Source: Amblyornis subalaris
Lineage: Eukaryota; Chordata; Aves; Passeriformes; Ptilonorhynchidae
Assembly: GCA_018881555.1 (NCBI GenBank)
Contig: JACAXG010000064.1
Location: forward strand, 4,229,236 to 4,293,235
Direction of reading: 5' to 3'
Length of the DNA stretch: 64,000 bases
Shown: in pieces, positions 56,671 through 64,000 of the stretch
Layout of the letters: every line of letters begins with the position of its first letter
How positions within the stretch are numbered: the first letter of the stretch is position 1
The notes under the pieces: generated by a model
The model's database searches: none
Seen by the model: only the letters and a program-made list of their open reading frames with translations
Told to the model about the DNA's origin: nothing
Translations under genes and position numbers: made by a program

Positions 56671-57057
56671 GTGCCCAGTTTCTGTTGAACAACTGGAATA
56701 TTAAAGGCTTTCTCGGAGCAAAATGATACAGGGTGGAAAATGGGGGGGGAAAAAACGGCACAGGAGAACGGCAGGGATAAAACGAAAGGGAAGAAACGCA
56801 CGGAGTTATAAATGGCAGTAGTAGGAGAGAAGGTGACTACACGGTGCACGCTTAGGGCTCCACATCACCCCCCCTTCCTCTCCCAAAAATCGTTTTGACT
56901 TGTCATCAGAGCGCGGAAAGAGCAAAAATATCTCTNGATGGGACGCGGCCTTCCGGGTGGGAAGTCACAGCGCAGCATTCCCGCCTCAGGGACCACAGCT
57001 TGAACCGTGCCATGCAAAGCCAAGCGACTCATCCCNCCCCCCCCCCGAAAAACCCCC

Positions 57058-60000
57058 TCAAAACCCCATCCTGAGGATGCAGGCGAGGCTGGCCAGGAGG
57101 CCCAGGGTGAGGATGGCGGAATTGGTTTTCACGCTGCTGGCGCCGCTGATGTTGCACAAGGAGGTCTCACAGCAGCTGGTGGCGACTCCGGCTATGCCGA
57201 TGTTCAGGTCAATCGTCGGGCAAAAAGCGGAACATTTCTTGGTGATTCGCTGGCTCCGGTCGTTGCCTGGGGCGGGAGGGGTGAAAACAAGAGGAAAAGT
57301 CAGGTTTTATGCCGTAAAATAGATAGAATTTCTATCGCGGTGGGAATTTCTAATTCTGCGCCAAATGCTGTTGGTTTTCCCTCGGGTTTCGTCGCATCCC
57401 ATCATTATTTGTCTCTGTGGGATCTATGGATACCATCTCCAGGCCTTGCAACTCCTCTGCTGGTTCCNGGGCCAGCTGAGTGCAAGGATTTGGGACTTAA
57501 CTTGCACAATGTGAGATTGCAAAACATCCTTTTGCTCCTTCCACCGTACCTGGTCCTTTCCGATTCCGCCCCTCACGAGCATAAACTCGAGTTTGGAGTT
57601 GAGACAAGGAGTTTGTGGGGGGAAGTTATTTTTATTTCAACATCTCCCTGTCCTGANTGTGTTTTATCAGCAACGAAGTATTTTTATATGTTGCAACCGA
57701 GCCGGGCTACGCCGAGTTCCCACCTTCCCAAAATTTGCTCCTTGCGTGCTAAAATCCTCATTAATTCCTCCACCGCACCTNCAGGTGGGAGGAGGCTCAG
57801 CTTTGAGCCCCACCTCATCCTCAGAGCCTTGGGAAAGCTCCCCACTCACCGACTCCCGTGGTGGAATAGGTTGTCAGGCAATACTTCTCGTTGTCCGAGC
57901 ATTTGGTGGTGCTGAGGCAATGGATGTTGGAAGTGGCATCTTTGCACGAGAAACAGGTCAGGGAGAAAGCTGCAAAGGAAGCACAAAACCACCCATCAGG
58001 CACCTCTGGGAATATCCTTAGGAGCACGAAANCGGGGGATGGATGGAGGATCTGTCAAGCTCGGTGGCCACAGGCAGGCAATTCCCTGCATGGGTTAAAC
58101 TTGGCCCCAGGGACTCTCCAAATGAAGCTCAAATTGCTGCCTCAAAGCTGTGGTTTGCTCACTTAGTGACCCTCAGGGCTCTTCCTTCTGGATATTGACT
58201 CTCCCTTCAATCCATTAAAACATCTGGCATCTCCACTGGGAGATTCCATTCCATTTGGGAAGGGGACCCCGATCTCCCACCACTTGTAGCGTGAAGCTCT
58301 TGGGTTTTCTTTCCAACTTGGCTCCTCCAAGCCTCAGTTTCTGGCCACCAGTTCTTGTCTGGAGACACTGGATGAGGCTGCCCAGGGAATGTGTGGCTGG
58401 CCCATCCCTGGAAGTGCCCAAGGCCGGGTTGGAAGAGGCTTGGAGCAACNTGGGATTGTGGAAGATATCCCTGCCCATGGTTGGGTTGAAACTGGTTGGG
58501 TTTTAAGATCCCTTCCAACCCAAACCTTTCTATGATTTGGGTTGATTTTCAGAGCTTTCCAGTGCCGGGAGGAAAATCTTGGATGTGTAGAAGGCCAGGC
58601 TGGGCTAATCCCTGCCTTGGCTGCGGCAGATCCCTTTTCNCAGCCATCCATGGGTAAAAACTCCCTCGCTCCACAAAAAGCGCACATCTGGAACACTCTG
58701 CATCTGGAAAGCGCTGTGCAAGGAATGAATGGGAACAGCTGGCACTCGAGGAGGCTGGAGCATCCNGGAGAGCAAAGAGATCCTTGGGGAAGGGTTCTTT
58801 GCATGATAAGGGGAATTTCGTCCTCGTCTCTTTATCTGGCGCAAACACTCCCGCAGCAAAGTCACCCTCCAGGGATCAAACTCATCCTCATCTCCGGAAT
58901 ATCCCTGGCTACGGGCAGTTCATGCCCGGCTCGTTCTTGTCCTTTGGCTTTGCTTTCCTTGCTCTTCATCTNCCTCGCTCTTCTCCCTTGCCCAGGCTCC
59001 TTAGTGCCTTTGTCAGGAATGTCCCAAACTGTCACTGCCCTCGTCTGCCCTTCTGGCCCAAACAGGCTCCTCAAGTGTCCTACTGGCCCAAATCCGGCTC
59101 CAGCTCNGCCCATGGCCCCAGGATCACTGTTTTCCATAGGAAAATGCCTTTCAGGTCACTGTTCATCCCCTGCCTCGGTGGAAACTCTGCCTTCTTTTCC
59201 ATGGCCTTGTGCTCCATAATCCTCACATTCCCTACTCTTCCTCTGTTGTCCCTCACTGACTGGCACCGAGCAGAGGCCACCAGGCTACTCGGATCCCATC
59301 TCCCACCATTCCCGNGGTCATTCCAAAAGCCTCCCACTTGGCTCTCTTTGACCTCATATCCCAACTATTGCAATTCGCTTCCTACCGTGGTCATTCCCAT
59401 CTCCAGAACCTCGCCTGCTGTCCAACCTTCCGTATTGTCCTGACTTTTCAGGCCTACATTTATTTTTTTCAAGTCAGGGACCCTCCTTTAGATTGTCCCT
59501 GTCCAAAGTGTTCGGCTTCACTCTGTTTTCTCGTGCAAATTCCACACAGGAATATTTCAGCTCCACCCCACTGGNAACCACCCTCTCCTCACAAAAACAC
59601 CGAGTCCCCAAACTGGATTTTCCAGGCGCAGAGCTCATTTTAATCCTTAATTANTGCAGCATCTTTAATCCAAGCCCATTCCCAGCAAAAAATTCCTGAA
59701 TCAGCGCAGGAAACAGTGGAGCTTGTTGCATTCCCAAATCCTGTTTCATCCCAACCTCCCAAAGCTCCTAATTTCAGAGTTCAGCTGCCCTGGGAGCCTT
59801 TTAGCCAGGAGGAGATGGAAGGAACCATCCAAGGGTGAATTTTCCAACCTCTCTCTGTGCTCCAGAGGTTTCTTACTCACTGTTTACTGCAGGATTCTGG
59901 GATGGGCTCCTGAACTGGCAGACTCTGAAGTCAGGGAGGACAATTTTGGCCAAGCTACTGAAAAACATTTTAATTTTATTTCATCTCTTGCAGTATCTGT

Positions 60001-61395
60001 CGAAATGAGGGCTGAAAGGGGAAGGGAACTCTCTTCCAGGAGCAAATTAAACCAGGAATTAAACCTTCCTGATTCCTGGAATTAAACCAGGCTGCCTTTG
60101 GATGTCTCCACACCCACCAAGACCTCTGCTCTAGCTGAAGAGGAAAATTTCTCCACNAATTTGCTGTGTCATGCCATGATCTTTGTAAAAAATGAGATTG
60201 CAGTTGATAAGCTGCAGGAAAAGATCCTTTTATTGACTTTAACATCCTCAACTTGANAGCAATTCCAAGTTTCAAGCCTGGGAAGTCCCACAATGTGAAT
60301 ATTTCCAGCCTCAGATTAAGTGGGAGCCAAAGAGATTTGTTAGTCCAGGACCGGGATGGCCAGGAATTTTCAGGTGAAATCCTACAGGGAAAAATTCAGT
60401 TTGCAAAAAGGCAAAAGCCCCCCCCGAGCTGAGGGAATCAAGTATTCCCCTAAAAAAGTGGGATATTCCAGGCTGCACCCTCTGTTCCCTGCCTGACTCA
60501 GAGCACAGGGCGTGGCCCTNGGCAGTGTCCAGCCTGGAAAATTGAAGCTCAGATTCCCAGTGCTCTCCCAAAAAAAACCCCGGACATTTATCGGAATGAG
60601 AATGGGACTCTGCATCTCCATCCCAAACCTGGGATCACCCGGGAATCAGAGGATCATTAAGGCTGGAAAAGACCTCTAAGATCCTCGAGTCCAGGTTCGC
60701 CACTAAACCACGGCTCTCGGCACCACACCCACATGGAGCACTTCCATGGATGTGATTCCGCCGCTTCCCTGGATGCTTCGCCACCCTTTCCGTGATAAAA
60801 TTTTTCCTAATGGTTTAAGGGTCGGACTCGATGGTTTTTGGAGGTTTTTTCCAGCCTCAGTGATTCCGTGATCAGCAAAGTTGCACCTGGAATCAACAAG
60901 GAAGAGCTGGCAGCCGGGATTGGAACTCCTTGTGGCTCAACCACCTCTGTTAATTCGGGTATTGATGGTTGGGAGGTGCAACCAATAAATGAGTTAAAAA
61001 TAAATAAATCAGGCTGTGGAGAGGGATCAAATCCATAGATTTAGTGCACTGTGTATCCCACATGGATATCCCTATCCCCATGGAGCTGTCCCAAGGGCTC
61101 TCAGCAGCCCCTCCAAGGGCTGGGTCTGCAGGAATCACCTGAGGTGGGAATCTCACCCCCCCCACACTCCTCATCATCCCTCCAACTTCTCATGGGCATC
61201 ATTCCCCCATCTTCTTCTCCTGGAATAACTCCTAGACCTTCGCTCCTAGAGCTTCCCCATCCGNGGTGCGAAATCCTGGCATCTCAAAGCCGCGCTCGTT
61301 TTTTGGGAGGGTTTATTCCAAAGCAGTCCTTGGGGGAACTCACCTCTCTCCGTGCACAGGGCGAGGCCGAGCACGACCAGGAGGAAAAGCTTCAT
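57058..61395 (-). CDS. LY6E-like GPI-anchored protein (LY6E paralogue)
   Basis: Exons 61344-61395, 57850-57969 and 57058-57266 on the minus strand join in phase 1 to 126 codons plus a stop, the same length as LY6E here. Signal peptide MKLFLLVVLGLALCTER. Ten LU cysteines: LTCFSC, IHC, TKC, KYC, KKC, AFC, SCCETSLCN. ISGASSVKTN and a hydrophobic tail to ILRMGF follow, as in LY6E. Shared blocks with LY6E in this window include CFSCxDAxSN, CxTTY and NxGIAxxxxxCCxxxLCNISG, so it is a tandem duplicate of LY6E with diverged loops. GPI-anchored surface location is expected. Its function is unknown, and a role like that of LY6E is inference. It has a TATA promoter instead of a CpG island, so its regulation probably differs. 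Confidence 0.92.
58350..58540 (+). repeat. CR1 fragment in intron 1 of the LY6E-like gene
   Basis: GAGACACTGGATGAGGCTGC, GAAGTGCCCAAGGCCGGGTT and tail CCAACCCAAACCTTTCTATG, antisense to the gene. Confidence 0.9.
60650..60814 (-). repeat. older CR1 fragment
   Basis: AGAGGATCATTAAGGCTGGA, AGCACTTCCATGGATGTGAT and CCACCCTTTCCGTGATAAAA. It abuts an inverted CR1 tail. Confidence 0.85.
60815..60875 (+). repeat. CR1 tail, inverted against the preceding copy
   Basis: GGTCGGACTCGATGGTTTTTG then TCCAGCCTCAGTGATTCCGTG, plus orientation. Confidence 0.8.
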
Positions 61396-61440
61396 CCTCG
61401 AGAGGTCTGGCAGCCTCCAAAACAAGCAGGAGTCGGGCAG

Positions 61441-61454
61441 GGCAGGTTTTATAG
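61441..61454 (-). promoter_or_regulatory. TATA box of the LY6E-like gene
   Basis: The minus strand reads CTATAAAACCTGCCC about 50 bp upstream of the start codon. TATAAAACCTGCCC is shared base for base with the promoter at 51985. Confidence 0.75.
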
Positions 61455-61459
61455 CTCTG

Positions 61460-61977
61460 CAAGGCTGGCTTTGATCCGGAGATAATCACCAGAGGCTGCT
61501 GTGTCAGAGGATGGATAATTGGGAGCAGCGTGTCCGGGCTCGTACGGAGATCCCGATGGGGGGTGTGAGGGGCGTGTTTTTCCCTCCACTTCTCCTTTTC
61601 CTGGTTGTTTCACAACGCAGCTGCCTCAGCTGGGGTGAACTCTGCGGTAGTTTCTAATTCTGGAAGAGGTGGGGGAGGAGCAAAGCGCAAAAACAAAGCA
61701 ATTTCCCTGGAAAAGGGGAGTGTTTTCCTTCTCCGAGCCGGCCGGGTCTCNGAGCAGGCTGCACCCTCGGAGATTTTTGCCCCTGCGCGCGTGGAAATGG
61801 ATTTGGATTTGAATGTAAAATGGAATTTGGGATGGAAACTTTTACGAAACGTCTCCCGGGATTGTCAATACAGCGAGAGCAGAAGAGCAGAATCATCCCG
61901 CTGCATTCCGGAGGGGAACAGGCAGCCTTTTGTGTCTCCTTTTTAAGGCAGCAGCTCAAAACCAGAAACGTTTCTGC

Positions 61978-62009
<32 letters not shown>

Positions 62010-64000
62010 GTTTTTTAAGAGGAGAAAACGTTATCTTATTAGACAATAAATTCTGCTGGGCGAAGAAAATGACCACTTAAGTTAAAAAATAGAAATAACA
62101 CCCACTCCCAAAGCGTTGGACAAGCTGGGAATTTTTTCTACAAATTCACCAAAAAAAATAAATGTCAGGGAGAAAAAACACAAACCAATTAAAGCACGGA
62201 GGAGGAGGGGCTGNCTGATCAAGGATCTCAGCTCATTAAGTCTTCAGGGGGGAAAAAAAAAAAAGTGAAATGCCAAACAGGAGTATCCCATTGGATTCCC
62301 AGATTTTGCTCTTTATTCCCCCCCACTTTTTTTTTTTTTTTTAATCACATTTCATCCTCTCTCCCTGTGTAAAATCAGAACCTTTCCCATTTCCTTGGGA
62401 CTGTTGTGGTTTTTCCCTCCCACTGTTGCCTTTCTGCCACCGAGTCACGGCGACCGAGGCACAATCCCGGGAAAAGTCCAGCTGGATCCTTCCACGTGAC
62501 CCTCGGAGCTGCAGGAGCTGCCCCAAAACCTCTGCCCCTTGCTGCTCTCCATCTGCTTCCTTTNCCNTCTCCCTGCTCTCCAACCTGCTCACATTCCCAT
62601 CGCCCAGGGAATATTTTGGGCTTCCGACGTGGCCCCACCTCCAGCCATTATCTCACCGGGAAGACGCGCCGGGTTCCCGAGGTGATGTCAGTTTTTCCAA
62701 CACCTCCGAATTATAAATATTATCCCTCTGGAGCCCTGCGTGAGCAAGGTGAGGAAATNTTGGCTTTCCCAACAGGCAGAGCACGAAACTCAGTTGGAGC
62801 AGAGGTGGCAATTACCCAAAAATGCTCCGAGGAGGGGCAAGGTTTGGCTCCNTCCACCTCCCCGAGGCANCTGGCAGGAGGAAANCAAAGCAAAATATTG
62901 GGAAATGTTTCTTTTCCCCAATCCAGAAGAGGTTCCGTGAGTCTTTAGCGATAAATCCACGTTTATTGGGGCCTATCCGAGGGGCTCCAATCCCAAGGAG
63001 ATGCTGTTCCACACCAGAGCCAGCCCACGCTGGGATTTATCTCCCACATTTCCCCCGACAGGTTCAGAAATAGCAGCTCAGGCACTGCTTTTTTTTTTTC
63101 CCCCTTCCCTCCAAATCCCATCCCAGCCAAACCCTAAAATATCTCTTGCCTCCTGCAAGCTGTTGGGATTTGGAGGAGGCAAGGCTGGGTTTCTGAAAGG
63201 CTTCATTGCAGGATTTCTGATAGCTTTTCCATGAGATATTCCTGAAATCTTCCAGCTGGTCCCATATGGTGCTTTGTCCCTCCCCAGTGCCAGGTGACAG
63301 AATGAGTGGAGCCCACGAGGACGGGAAGGACACGGAATTAGGACACAAGGAAAGCCGAGGCAAAGGAGAAGATAAAATCACTGTTTACAGGAATTTGGAA
63401 TTCATGAAATTCAGGAAGATTTTGGAGAGAGAAACAAGGGATTTAACCGGAGGTGGAGGGCGAGGTGGAAAGATTTATTTCCCTTGAGGGGAGCGGAGAA
63501 GGAAAAGAGAATGTTTTGCTCATCTCGTTCTAAACCTGCTCGAAATCGTCGAGTGAGAAAGGCAAAATGCTTTATTTTGGGGGAAAAAAATGCAGTTTTC
63601 ATCAAACAAGAGCTGGAATGCAAAAAGGAGCTGGGAGATTCAGATGTTGTTGCTAAATGTGGCATTTCGAGTTGGCCGAAAGCGTTGAGAATCATCCCAG
63701 AAATGAGTGTGATTAACACAGGGGAAAAGGGATGGGAAAAGCGGTTTCAAAAAAAAGTGCAAATTCCCAAGTTTCCGGGGAAACGTTCCCCATGGAAATG
63801 CTACAGCACTTCCTCTTTAGTTCTCCTGCTGAAAGAAATGCCAGGACACCCTTCCTGACCAGAAATTAAATCTTTATAGGATGACTAAACCTAATCCCAT
63901 CTTCACAGCCTTCGGTTTCTCCCTGTTGCAGGGAACACATGGAATTTGCAGGGCTGGTGGAGAAGGATTCTCCTCAAATCCAGCATAAGGTTCCCCTCAA
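61460..64000. other. no gene recognised
   Basis: It contains an A27-type run (61980-62006), A- and T-runs at 62250-62340 and minus-strand AATAAA hexamers near 62960 and 63478. The latter could end the next gene of the cluster beyond the window, but no exon was recognised. Confidence 0.4.
61980..62006. repeat. poly(A) homopolymer
   Basis: About 27 consecutive A on the plus strand, without a recognisable retrotransposon body 5' of it. Confidence 0.9.

Overview
This is vertebrate nuclear DNA and almost certainly from a bird. It has compact GT/AG-spliced genes in about 50% GC sequence. The only abundant interspersed repeat is the avian CR1 retrotransposon, with about 35 recognisable pieces, most carrying the typical 3' end (a run reading roughly AACCCAAACCATTCYATGATTCT). 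A passerine is likely from the look of the CR1 copies, but the sequence alone does not prove it. Single isolated N bases occur every one to two hundred bases, and one true gap of 704 N lies at 23888-24591.

The window is part of the LY6/uPAR gene cluster. Four genes lie head to tail on the minus strand: LYPD2 (coding span 12395-16906), LY6E (31737-37559), an unassigned Ly6-type gene (47127-51944) and a LY6E-like paralogue (57058-61395). All share one architecture. A 52-nt coding exon 1 carries the signal peptide, exon 2 is 120 nt, and the terminal coding exon is 209-212 nt. Both introns are in phase 1. Each predicted protein is 126-127 residues: a signal peptide, one ten-cysteine Ly6/uPAR (LU, three-finger) domain ending in a CC....LCN motif, and a hydrophobic tail typical of GPI-anchored surface proteins. 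I reconstructed all four by hand from reading frames and splice sites, and each joins into an uninterrupted frame.

Promoters differ. LY6E starts inside a strong CpG island (about 36.85-37.78 kb). The two genes on its right have TATA boxes about 50 bp upstream of their start codons, inside an identical 14-bp stretch. LYPD2 has only a weak TATA-like site. Polyadenylation signals are visible downstream of each gene.

By region: 1-12.3 kb holds CR1 pieces and no recognised gene. LYPD2 follows, with CR1 copies in its introns. 17-31 kb is a CR1-rich gene-free interval with a 96-bp tandem duplication, the assembly gap and a 32-bp minisatellite (24592-25300). LY6E occupies 31-38 kb. 38-47 kb is intergenic, with an AT microsatellite grown from a CR1 tail and an unexplained TATA/AATAAA-bearing segment near 40.0-40.35 kb. 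The remaining two Ly6 genes occupy 47-61.5 kb. The last 2.5 kb holds no recognised gene. No bacterial-type features, CRISPR arrays, tRNAs or rRNAs were seen.
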